64,000 nt of DNA, from the NCBI RefSeq assembly GCF_030462585.1, contig NZ_JASMRU010000011.1:1-64000 (forward strand). The letters run 5' to 3'. Both the position numbers and the translations under genes were made by a program. Source of the DNA: Pseudomonas sp. CAN1. Its GTDB lineage: Bacteria > Pseudomonadota > Gammaproteobacteria > Pseudomonadales > Pseudomonadaceae. The notes beneath the pieces are model-generated. The model was not told where the DNA came from. It ran no database searches and was given only the letters and a program-made list of their open reading frames with translations. Shown here piece after piece: positions 35,553 to 43,811 of the stretch; positions within the stretch are counted from its first letter, which is position 1; each line of letters opens with the position of its first letter.

Positions 35553-36332
35553 ATGCCCTTCGAACTCGTCGTAGACCCGACCACCCTCGTCATCCTCGCC
35601 GGCGTCGCCTTCCTCGCCGGCTTCATCGACGCCATTGCCGGCGGCGGTGGCCTGCTGACCATCCCTGCCCTGCTCACTGCCGGCGTACCGCCGCACCTCG
35701 CGCTGGGCACCAACAAGCTGAGCTCGACCTTCGGCGCCGCCGTGGCCAGCTACACCTTCTACCGGCGCAAGCTGTTCGAGCCGCGCAAGTGGCGCAACGG
35801 CCTGATCGCCACGGCTATCGGCGCCGCGCTGGGCGCCTGGGCCGCGCACCTGATGCCGGCGGAGTGGCTGAACCGCATGCTGCCGGTGGTGGTGTTCGGT
35901 TGCGGTCTCTACCTGCTGTTCGGCAAGACGCCCGAGGCGCCACTGGACGCCAATCCGCAGATCGCCCAGCGCCGCCAGTGGCCGCAGGGCCTCGGCCTGG
36001 GCTTCTACGACGGCGTGGCCGGCCCCGGCACCGGCGCCTTCTGGACCGTCAGCAGCCTGCTGATGTACCCGCTGGACCTGGTCCGCGCCAGCGGCGTGGC
36101 GCGCAGCATGAACTTCGTCAGCAACATCGTCGCGCTGGCGGTATTCATCGCCTCGGGTCAGGTGGTCTGGCTGATGGGGCTGTGCATGGGCAGTTCGCTG
36201 ATGATCGGCGCCTACTTCGGCGCGCGCACAGCAATTGGCGGCGGCGCCAAGTTCATCCGTCCGGTGTTCATCCTGGTGGTACTGGCGCTGACCGTGCGCC
36301 TGGCCTGGCAGCACTGGTTCAGCGCAGTCTGA
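35553..36332 (+). CDS. TauE/SafE (TSUP) family membrane permease
   Basis: A 259-residue inner-membrane protein with about eight helices. The N-terminal FLAGFIDAIAGGGGLLTIPA and the downstream ALGTNKLSSTFGA are the signature of the TSUP family, which moves sulfur-containing anions such as sulfite, sulfoacetate or thiosulfate. A second GFYDGVAGPGTGAFW motif marks the inverted repeat half. Length normal. The true substrate is not clear from the neighbours (NudC, hypothetical protein). Monocistronic, convergent with nudC. Confidence 0.9.
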   Translation: MPFELVVDPTTLVILAGVAFLAGFIDAIAGGGGLLTIPALLTAGVPPHLALGTNKLSSTFGAAVASYTFYRRKLFEPRKWRNGLIATAIGAALGAWAAHLMPAEWLNRMLPVVVFGCGLYLLFGKTPEAPLDANPQIAQRRQWPQGLGLGFYDGVAGPGTGAFWTVSSLLMYPLDLVRASGVARSMNFVSNIVALAVFIASGQVVWLMGLCMGSSLMIGAYFGARTAIGGGAKFIRPVFILVVLALTVRLAWQHWFSAV

Positions 36333-36368
36333 TCGGCTCGCCGCGATAACCGCGCGCGGCGCCTGGGT

Positions 36369-37208
36369 TCAGGCGCCGCCGGGCAGTGCGGGCTCGGGAC
36401 GACCGGCGCGGCGCGCCAGGTAGACCTCGATCAGGTAACGGGCGATGGAGCGTTCGGCCGGCAGGCGCGGCAGCTCGTCGACGTGGAACCAGCGGGCATC
36501 CTCGATCTCGTCCGGCTGCATGACGATCTCGCCGCTGACGTACTCGGCGTGGTAACCGAACATCAGCGAGTGCGGGAATGGCCAGGGCTGGCTGCCCAGG
36601 TAGCGGATGTTGCCGATCTCGACGCCCACTTCCTCGCGCACTTCGCGCGCAACACAGTGTTCCACCGACTCGCCCGGTTCGACGAAGCCGGCCAGGGTGC
36701 TGTACATGCCCTGCACGAAGCGCGGCGAGCGTGCCAGCAGCACTTCGTCGCCACGGGTCACCAGTACGATCATGCTCGGCGACAGCAGCGGGTAGCGCTG
36801 CAGGCCGCAGGCCTCGCAGTGCATGGCGCGGTCGCGGGGCAGGCGCTGGTTGGGCTGGCCGCAGCTGCCGCAGAAGCGGTGCTGGCGCCACCAGATGCCG
36901 ATCTGGCTGGCGAAGCCGAGCATGGCGAAGATGTCTTCCTCGGCCTGCATCATGAACTGGCGCAGGCCGACCCAGCTGGCACCTTCCAGCGGGTCGGTAC
37001 GGTCGATTTCCAGCAGGTACACCGGCTCGCCGTCGAACTCGCCGACGGCATGCTCGGAGAGCACCGCCAGGTCCTGGCGCTTCAGCCAGTCGCGGGGGAA
37101 CAGCACGCCGTTGCTGTCGGCGAGGAACTGCTGCTGGCAGTGGGCGAGCGCCCAGCCGCCCGTGGCAGCGATCTCGAACATCGAGGATTCCCAGCGCCCG
37201 GTACGCAT
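36369..37208 (-). CDS. nudC: NAD-capped RNA hydrolase / NADH pyrophosphatase NudC
   Basis: A 279-residue Nudix hydrolase that splits NADH and removes NAD caps from RNA 5' ends. A zinc ribbon ([20 protein letters not shown] then ACG) precedes the Nudix domain, whose box reads [20 protein letters not shown] followed by VG. The family motif [11 protein letters not shown] is present. The start at 37208 overlaps the fimL stop (TGATG) and gives the usual length; an ATG nine codons in is the alternative. Operon fimL-nudC. Confidence 0.95.
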   Translation of the reverse strand: MRTGRWESSMFEIAATGGWALAHCQQQFLADSNGVLFPRDWLKRQDLAVLSEHAVGEFDGEPVYLLEIDRTDPLEGASWVGLRQFMMQAEEDIFAMLGFASQIGIWWRQHRFCGSCGQPNQRLPRDRAMHCEACGLQRYPLLSPSMIVLVTRGDEVLLARSPRFVQGMYSTLAGFVEPGESVEHCVAREVREEVGVEIGNIRYLGSQPWPFPHSLMFGYHAEYVSGEIVMQPDEIEDARWFHVDELPRLPAERSIARYLIEVYLARRAGRPEPALPGGA

Positions 37209-38881
37209 CAGGCTGCCACCGTCAGGCCCAGGGCCTTGACGCTCTCGCTGGCGACGTCCAGGACGTCGGGTTGGCCTTCAGGCCGCATCATCGCTCCACC
37301 CTCCAGGTAATACTCCAGGCCGGTCAGCGCATCCGCCAGGGTTTCCAGCATCTGCTCGGACGGCATCTGGGTCGTCTCGATCATCTGCCCCTGAATGTAA
37401 TCGGCACAGGCGCCGACAAGCAACGCCGCGCGTTCCTGGCCGAGGAACCAGAGGCCGCCGCGCACCGCCTGCAGGCTGGTGGGTACGTTGGCCAGGTGCA
37501 GCTTGTCGCCGTTGGATTCCAGGTACGCGGTGATCGCGCGCTTGGCCAGCGCCAGGCCAGCCTGGGCCTCGTCGATCACCACGATGCGCGCCTCGGCGAG
37601 CTGGTGCACGGCGAAGGAGTCACCCTCCCCCTGCGGCGCCGGGCGGGCGCTGGAGCGCTCACCGCGCTCCAGGTTGCCGACCATGCTTTCGACATAGAGC
37701 AGCGCATCGGCCAGTGAGTTGAGCGACGCCGGGTCGTCCACCTGCCCTGTGGCAACCCAGCCGGCGACCACGCCGTGCTGGTGCTGCAGCGAGGTGGCAG
37801 CGGAGTTCAGGCCGACCATGCCGAGGGTCTTGGCCAGCTTGCCCAGCTGGGTATGCAAAATGCCGAACGCGTCTGCCTGGGACACGCCGCGCTCGATCAG
37901 GTCGAGCTGGTCCTTCACTGCGGTGAGTTCCTCGCGGATCGCCACCGACAGCGAGCGCATCACCGACTGGCCGGGGCCGGACAGACGTTGGGATTCGTCT
38001 TCCAGCAGGTGGTCGGTGAACGGCAGCGGCGCCAGGCCGAATACCTGGCGCAGTTCGCTGGCGCGCACACCACTGGTGTCCGCCAGAGCGGTGAGGTACA
38101 GCAACTCCTTGAGCAGTTGGCGCGGGGCCTCGTACTGCGGGTTGCCGATCAGTTGCTTGATCTCCCGATCCAGGCGCGAGAACACCTGCTTGCGCGTCTT
38201 GCGCGGCAGCATCTGCGCATCGACCAGGGCCTCCAGCGCACCGGCGCCGACCCAGCACAGGCGGGTACGCGCGGCGCTGCCCAGCAGCACGTCGAGCTTG
38301 CCCAGGGCGCGACCCATCAGCTTGAGGCTGGGGTAGAGGTTCTGTTCGCGGATCAGCCCGAGCAGGCCGACCTGGTACATCTGCCGCAGGCGGCGGATTT
38401 CCCGCGCCGGGTCTTCCACCTGCGGCGCAGTGACGGCGCGCAGCGGGCGCGGCAGGTCGAGCCGCGCACTGAAGAAGAAGCTCTCCGGCAGCGCCGGCTG
38501 GCCGGCGGCCTGGCGCACGTCGTTGATCGCCGGCAGCAGCAGCTCGGGGATCTCCTGGCGATGCGCTTCGAGGTTTTCCAGGTAGCGGCGCAGCACGTAG
38601 AGCGCATTGCCCAGCGCGGCCAGCTGGCCGTCGCGGTCCTCGCTGACGCCGGCGGGAATATCGGTGGCCAGGGACAGCGCCTCCTGCGCCAGCAGCTCGG
38701 CGCCGGCCAGCTCGATCAGGTTGAGTGTGCCGCGAATCTGGCTCAGGCACTCGACGGAGTGCTGCAGCAGGCTGCCGTTCTGGCGCTCGGCGATGAAATG
38801 TTCAAGGTTCTGCTCGGCCTCTTCCATGGTGGCGAACAGCTCGTCGCGGACCAGACTGAGGGACGTGGCTCCAGTAACCAT
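37208..38881 (-). CDS. fimL: Type IV pilus/virulence regulator FimL
   Basis: A 557-residue, mostly helical protein resembling the N-terminal phosphotransfer-like region of ChpA but lacking the phospho-accepting histidines. In P. aeruginosa, FimL is a polar protein that raises cAMP through CyaB and is needed for twitching and acute virulence genes. The sequence here ([38 protein letters not shown]) and its length agree with FimL. It is directly followed by nudC with an overlap. Assignment rests on the combination of length, composition and gene order. Confidence 0.88.
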   Translation of the reverse strand: MVTGATSLSLVRDELFATMEEAEQNLEHFIAERQNGSLLQHSVECLSQIRGTLNLIELAGAELLAQEALSLATDIPAGVSEDRDGQLAALGNALYVLRRYLENLEAHRQEIPELLLPAINDVRQAAGQPALPESFFFSARLDLPRPLRAVTAPQVEDPAREIRRLRQMYQVGLLGLIREQNLYPSLKLMGRALGKLDVLLGSAARTRLCWVGAGALEALVDAQMLPRKTRKQVFSRLDREIKQLIGNPQYEAPRQLLKELLYLTALADTSGVRASELRQVFGLAPLPFTDHLLEDESQRLSGPGQSVMRSLSVAIREELTAVKDQLDLIERGVSQADAFGILHTQLGKLAKTLGMVGLNSAATSLQHQHGVVAGWVATGQVDDPASLNSLADALLYVESMVGNLERGERSSARPAPQGEGDSFAVHQLAEARIVVIDEAQAGLALAKRAITAYLESNGDKLHLANVPTSLQAVRGGLWFLGQERAALLVGACADYIQGQMIETTQMPSEQMLETLADALTGLEYYLEGGAMMRPEGQPDVLDVASESVKALGLTVAA

Positions 38882-38923
38882 CGGCCTAGTGCGCCTCCTG
38901 CGCGCAAGAAGAGTGGAAGGGCA

Positions 38924-39736
38924 TCAATCGGCAAACTCGGCGGTCTTCTTGCTCATGTGCGCCATCATGGCGGTCTGCAGGTCAGCGGACTGCAGCATGG
39001 CGGCGTTCCAGGTGGCGATGTATTCCAGGCCGTCCTCGACGCTGTGGTCGCGGGCGTAGCCGATCATTTCCTTGGTGCCGCGAATGGCCATAGGCGACTT
39101 GGCGGCGATCTGCCGGGCGATCTCCATCACGCCGTCGAGCAGCGCGGCATGGTCGGCATAGACGCGGTTGACCAGGCCGATCTGGCGGGCTTCCTCGGCG
39201 TCGGCGTTGCGGCCGGTGTAGGCCAGCTCGCGCATGATGCCGTCGCCGATGATGCGCGGCAGGCGCTGCAGGGTGCCGACGTCGGCGGCCATGCCCATGT
39301 CGATCTCCTTGATGGAGAACAGCGCATCGCTGCTGCAGTAGCGCATGTCGCAGGCGGAGACCAGGTCGATGGCGCCGCCGATGCAGTAGCCCTGAATCGC
39401 GGCCAGCACCGGCTTGCTGCAGTTGTCCACGGCGTTGAACGAGCCCTGCAGCTGCAGGATGGTCTTGCGCAGGGCGCGGGCGTTGCGGCCGACGTCCTTG
39501 CTCATCTGGCTGCCGGCCTGGGCCAGCAGTGCCAGGTCGATGCCGGCGGAGAAGTGCTTGCCGGCGCCGCTGAGGACCACGACGCGGACTTCATCGGTGT
39601 CGTCGACCCACTGGAAGATATCGATGATCTCCTTCCAGAAGTCGGCGTTCATGGCGTTGATCTTTTCCGGACGGTTGATCTGCACATGGGCGATCTTGTC
39701 CGCCAGTTCGACGCGGAATGCTTTGTACTCGGTCAC
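38924..39736 (-). CDS. Enoyl-CoA hydratase/isomerase, dienoyl-CoA isomerase type
   Basis: A 270-residue crotonase-fold protein from a GTG start at 39736 (VTEYKAFRVELADKIAHVQI) preceded by GAGG at a good distance. The oxyanion-hole stretches are GAGKHFSAGIDLALL and QGYCIGGAIDLVSACDMRY. The block KEIDMGMAADVGTLQRLPRI is typical of delta(3,5)-delta(2,4)-dienoyl-CoA isomerase (ECH1), with acidic residues suited to proton shuttling. It would act in breakdown of unsaturated fatty acids. It lies 43 bp upstream of fimL on the same strand. Confidence 0.9.
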   Translation of the reverse strand: MTEYKAFRVELADKIAHVQINRPEKINAMNADFWKEIIDIFQWVDDTDEVRVVVLSGAGKHFSAGIDLALLAQAGSQMSKDVGRNARALRKTILQLQGSFNAVDNCSKPVLAAIQGYCIGGAIDLVSACDMRYCSSDALFSIKEIDMGMAADVGTLQRLPRIIGDGIMRELAYTGRNADAEEARQIGLVNRVYADHAALLDGVMEIARQIAAKSPMAIRGTKEMIGYARDHSVEDGLEYIATWNAAMLQSADLQTAMMAHMSKKTAEFAD

Positions 39737-39974
39737 GGGAGATGTCCTCGGGAATGCCCTGCTTCTCGTCTGGGTGCGGCGCGCTGCCGCTGGAGCCCGG
39801 GCCAACAGTTCTTATGGGTGCTGCATACAGATTTTTGGCATCGCGCCACTATAACAAGGCAAGACCAAATGTCGATGCCGTGGTCTGTGACACAGGCCAC
39901 GGCATGGGCCGCGAATCGACTTGCGCAGGCTTCGGCAAGTGCTTGATCTGGCAGGAGCCATGCCGCCGCGACAA

Positions 39975-41318
39975 TCAGTCGCCTGCGGCCAGCGGCAGCC
40001 CCTGGGCGCGGTTGCGGTACTGCCGCCAGGTGTACATCGGGATGCCCGCCATGAACACCAGGAAGCCCCAGAAGATCGCCTGCTGGCCGGTGCCGTAGAG
40101 TGCCCACAGCGAGTAGAGGAAGCCCAGGCAACCGATGGCCAGCACCTGCGGGCGCGAGCGCGGCGAGAAGGATTCCGGCTTCACCGCCAGCATCTGGATC
40201 AGCGCGGCGGTGCAGAAGGCGTAGGGCACGACGCCGGTCATGGTGCCGAGCAGGATGATGACGTTGAACACCTCCACCAGCTCGCCATGGCCGTCGACCA
40301 TCACCAGCGCGGTGACCAGCAGCCCCGACGACAGCAGGCCATTGGCCGGCGCGCCGTTCTTGTTGAGCTTGCCCAGGGACTCGGGGAACAGCCCGTCACG
40401 GGCCGGCGCCACCGGAATCTGGCCCTGCAGCAGGACCCACCCGTTGAGCGCACCCAGGCAAGCGATCACCGCGCCACCGGCCACCAGGTAGTAACCCCAG
40501 GTGCCCAGCAGGATGCGCGCGGCATCGGCGAACGGCGAGGTGGACTTGGCCAGCACTTCCGGCGGCATCAGGCCCTGCACGGCGGTGATCGAGAGGATGT
40601 ACACCGCGGCGGCGGCCAGGGTGCCGAACAGCGTGGCGCGGGGAATGGTCTTCTTCGGGTCGCGCACGTCGTCCGCCGGCACGGTGGCCGACTCCAGGCC
40701 GATGAACGACCACAGCGTCAGCGCCGCCGTGGTGGCGATGGCCTGGGCATAACCCATGTTCGGCAGCTCGCTGGGCGCCGGGATGGTCAGGTAATCGGGA
40801 TTGAAGTGGAACCAGCCGAGGATCCCCACCAGCAGCAGCGGGATCAGCTTGAGCGCGGTCAGGCAGTTCTGTACCACGGCGAAGGCGGTGATGCCGCGCA
40901 GGTTGATCAGCGTGCACAGCCAGATGGCGCCGATGGCCGTGGCCACCATCAATAGTGGGTCGGCCAGCGCCGGGATGAACACCCGCAGGTAGCCCACCAG
41001 GGTCACGGCGATGGCGGCATTGCCGATCCAGGCGGCTTTCCAGTAGGTCCAGGCGCAGAGATAGCCGGCGAAGCTGCCGAAGCCGTCGCGGGTATAGGCA
41101 TAGGGCCCGCCAGCGCTGGGGTTGAGCCGCGCCAGCCGGGCGAAGGTGAAGGCCAGGATCACCGCCCCGGTGCTCGATACCAGCCAACCGAACAGGCTCA
41201 GGCCACCGAAAGCCGCCAGGCTCGACGGCAGCAGAAACACCCCCGACCCCACCATGTTGCCAACCACCAGCGCGGTGCAGCTCCAGAACCCCATGCTGCC
41301 CTTCTTCGCTTCCGCCAT
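39975..41318 (-). CDS. Basic amino-acid/polyamine antiporter (APC family)
   Basis: A 447-residue, twelve-helix APC permease of the AdiC/CadB/PotE branch. Signature parts are GNMVGSGVFLLPSSLA at the N-terminus, the GGPYAY motif after helix 2-3, and WSFIGLESATVPADDVRDPK in the helix 6 region. It is on the same strand as lysine decarboxylase, two genes downstream, so lysine/cadaverine exchange for acid resistance or cadaverine export is the likely role. The GGDEF-EAL gene lies between them. From memory the two are adjacent in P. aeruginosa. Substrate assignment is inference. Confidence 0.85.
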   Translation of the reverse strand: MAEAKKGSMGFWSCTALVVGNMVGSGVFLLPSSLAAFGGLSLFGWLVSSTGAVILAFTFARLARLNPSAGGPYAYTRDGFGSFAGYLCAWTYWKAAWIGNAAIAVTLVGYLRVFIPALADPLLMVATAIGAIWLCTLINLRGITAFAVVQNCLTALKLIPLLLVGILGWFHFNPDYLTIPAPSELPNMGYAQAIATTAALTLWSFIGLESATVPADDVRDPKKTIPRATLFGTLAAAAVYILSITAVQGLMPPEVLAKSTSPFADAARILLGTWGYYLVAGGAVIACLGALNGWVLLQGQIPVAPARDGLFPESLGKLNKNGAPANGLLSSGLLVTALVMVDGHGELVEVFNVIILLGTMTGVVPYAFCTAALIQMLAVKPESFSPRSRPQVLAIGCLGFLYSLWALYGTGQQAIFWGFLVFMAGIPMYTWRQYRNRAQGLPLAAGD

Positions 41319-41441
41319 CTGCGCTCCTTAGAAGCCCGCCATCCCGTTTCGACTGGTTGCGCCCTGCCCTGCTACGGGTGCAGAGCGGCGATCTGTCCTA
41401 CAGGGTAGACAGCGGCGGGCAAAGGAGGAAACCGATTTGCA

Positions 41442-41474
41442 GGGCGAAACCCCTCGTTTCGAGTGATTTCGCCC
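41442..41474. promoter_or_regulatory. Nested inverted repeats upstream of antiporter gene
   Basis: GGGCGAAA (41442-41449) pairs with TTTCGCCC (41467-41474), and inside lie CTCG-ttt-CGAG (41453-41463). The structure sits 46 bp after the GGDEF-EAL stop and 124 bp before the antiporter start on the minus strand. It may be a terminator, an attenuator or a regulator site. Confidence 0.5.
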
Positions 41475-41519
41475 CGCTCGGTCAATATCTGCGCAGAAAG
41501 CGCCTCGCAATGAACAGGT

Positions 41520-43706
41520 TCAGGCAGAACCGACCTGACGCGAACCGAGGTCATAGAACTGCTCGAATTGCTGCGGTGGCATCGGTTTGGCGAACAGGTA
41601 GCCCTGCCCTTCGGTGCAGCGCTCGGCGCGCAGACGGTCACGCTGGGCGCTGGACTCGATGCCCTCGGCGATGGTCTCCAGGTCGAAGCTGCGGGCCATG
41701 TCGAGAATGGCGCGGATCACCGACAGGTCCTGCTGGGTTTCCAGCATGCCGATGACGAAGCTGCGGTCGATCTTGATCCGGCTCAGCGGGTAGGTCTTCA
41801 GCAGGCTGAGGGACGCATAGCCGGTGCCGAAATCATCGAAGGCGATGCCGACGCCGTAGGAGCGCAGGCTCTGCAAGGTGCTGAGCACCGAGTCATCGTG
41901 GTTGAGCACGATGTTCTCGGTGATTTCCAGCTCCAGGGCCTCCGCCGGCAGGCCATGGCGCTCCAGCGCTTCGAGCACCTGCGAAACCAGGTTGCCCATG
42001 CGGAACTGCGCACCGAACAGGTTCACCCCCATGCGCAGGTTAGGCGCGCCGTTGCGCCGCCAGTAGGCGGCCTGGGCACAGGCCTCATCGAGAATCCAGG
42101 CACCGACGATGGCCGCCAAGGGACCACCCTCCAGCGAAGGCAGGAAGGCCGCGGGCGACAGCAGGCCGCGCTGCGGGTGCTGCCAGCGGATCAGCGCCTC
42201 GGCGCCGCGCAGCGAGCCATCACGCAGGCTGACCTGCGGCTGGTAGAACAGCAGAAACTCACCGTTGGCCACGGCCCGGTGCAACTCCATGCCATACAGA
42301 TGCCGCGCCGCCGCTTCCATCTTCAGTGCCGGAACGAACACGAAAGCGTGGCCACGCCCGCTGATCTTGGCCTTGAACAGCGCCAGGTCGGCATCGCCCA
42401 CCAGCTCCAGGGCCTCCTGTGCGTGCAGCGGCGACAGCGCCACCCCGCAACTGGCGGCCACCCGTACTTCATGGGCATCGATGACGATCGGTTCGGCGAT
42501 GCTGGCGATCACTGCCTGGGCGAAGCGCATGGCGTGCTCGGGTGTCAGCAGATTGGGTTCGAGAATGGCGAACTCGTCGCCGCCGATCCGTGCCACCGTG
42601 GCGCCGGGCGTGGCCAGGCGCGCCAGGCGCTCGGCAACCTGACGGAGAATGCCATCTCCCACGGCGTGGCCGAGGGAGTCGTTGACGTCCTTGAAGCCGT
42701 CCAGGTCGATCATCAGCACCGCCGCCGGGCGCGACTGCACCAGCAGCTCTTCGGCACACCGATAGAACTGGCCACGGTTGGCCAGGCCGGTGAGCACGTC
42801 GACGCTGGCCAGCTGGCGCAGTGCTTCCTCTTGCTGATGGCGGGCGGTGAGGTCCTTGAGTACGGCCTCGAACTTCAGCTTGCCCTTCTCCGACCAGCTG
42901 AACAGGGTCAGCCCCAGGGCCAGCTCGGCGCCGTCCTTGCGTACACCGGTGATCTCGCCGGGCACGGCCATGCCGTCCAGCGAGGTAGCGTCACTGGCGC
43001 CGCTGATCAGGGCGTGGAAGGTCGCGCGGTCGCGCTCGGGCAGCAGCAACTCGAAGGCCTGCCCGCAGCCCTCGATAAGCTCGTAGCCGAACAGGTTGGC
43101 CGCCGCCTCGTTCCAGGCGCCGATCTCGCCCCAGCAGTCGAACCAGACCACGGGAGTCGGCGAGGTGCCGGCGTACTCCTCGAACAGCGGCCGCGTGCGC
43201 GACGAGGCCACCTCGATGCGCCGCAGCTCCAGGCGGTCGGATGCCATGCGCGCCAGCTCGCGCAGGCGTTCGCAGTCATCGGGGGTGAAGTCTTCATGGG
43301 GCTGACTGTCGATGATGCACAGGGCACCCAACGGTTGCCCTTCCACCGATAGCAACGGCACGCCCGCGTAGAAACGCACGCCGTTGGGCGCGGTCACCAG
43401 CGGGTTGTCGTGGAAGCGCTCGTCCTGACTGGCATCACGCACCACCATCACTTCATCCTGGGTAATGGCGTGGGCGCAGAAGGAAACGTCGCGGCCCATG
43501 TCCACCTCGCCAATACCGGCGGCGGCGGCGAAGAACACATGGTCACTGCCGATCATGTTCACGGCCGCGACCGGCATGCCGAACATGCGCACGGCGATCT
43601 GCACAACCGGGTCCAGGCTGGGCAGCAGGCTTTCGTCGTCGAATCCATAGTCGGCAAGCGCGCTCAGGCGCTCACTCTCGTTCGGCAACGTCACGGGACA
43701 GCGCAT
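41520..43706 (-). CDS. GAF-PAS-GGDEF-EAL cyclic di-GMP enzyme
   Basis: A 728-residue soluble sensor enzyme. An N-terminal GAF domain (about 25-160; FCAHAITQDEVMVV) and a PAS domain (about 170-295) precede the GGDEF domain with an intact RIGGDEFAIL near 372. The I-site position five residues before reads TPGA, not RxxD, so product inhibition is unlikely. The EAL domain keeps AEALIRWQHP, LEITEN, DDFGTGYASL, KIDRSF and AEGIE, so phosphodiesterase activity is likely. No membrane helices. It lies between ldcA (105 bp upstream) and the antiporter gene, same strand. Confidence 0.93.
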   Translation of the reverse strand: MRCPVTLPNESERLSALADYGFDDESLLPSLDPVVQIAVRMFGMPVAAVNMIGSDHVFFAAAAGIGEVDMGRDVSFCAHAITQDEVMVVRDASQDERFHDNPLVTAPNGVRFYAGVPLLSVEGQPLGALCIIDSQPHEDFTPDDCERLRELARMASDRLELRRIEVASSRTRPLFEEYAGTSPTPVVWFDCWGEIGAWNEAAANLFGYELIEGCGQAFELLLPERDRATFHALISGASDATSLDGMAVPGEITGVRKDGAELALGLTLFSWSEKGKLKFEAVLKDLTARHQQEEALRQLASVDVLTGLANRGQFYRCAEELLVQSRPAAVLMIDLDGFKDVNDSLGHAVGDGILRQVAERLARLATPGATVARIGGDEFAILEPNLLTPEHAMRFAQAVIASIAEPIVIDAHEVRVAASCGVALSPLHAQEALELVGDADLALFKAKISGRGHAFVFVPALKMEAAARHLYGMELHRAVANGEFLLFYQPQVSLRDGSLRGAEALIRWQHPQRGLLSPAAFLPSLEGGPLAAIVGAWILDEACAQAAYWRRNGAPNLRMGVNLFGAQFRMGNLVSQVLEALERHGLPAEALELEITENIVLNHDDSVLSTLQSLRSYGVGIAFDDFGTGYASLSLLKTYPLSRIKIDRSFVIGMLETQQDLSVIRAILDMARSFDLETIAEGIESSAQRDRLRAERCTEGQGYLFAKPMPPQQFEQFYDLGSRQVGSA

Positions 43707-43782
43707 GGGGGAAACCTCCCTTTTTCCTCAATTTCTCCCTTTACCGATCCGCACAGGATAGTAGCACTTTGGACATTCAGGG

Positions 43783-43807
43783 CCGGCCCCCGCCACGCAG
43801 GGGCCGG
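43783..43807 (-). terminator. GC-rich hairpin after ldcA
   Basis: CCGGCCCC (43783-43790) and GGGGCCGG (43800-43807) form an 8-bp stem with a 9-base loop directly past the ldcA stop. No T-run, so read-through into the GGDEF-EAL gene is possible. Confidence 0.55.
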
Positions 43808-43811
43808 ACGG

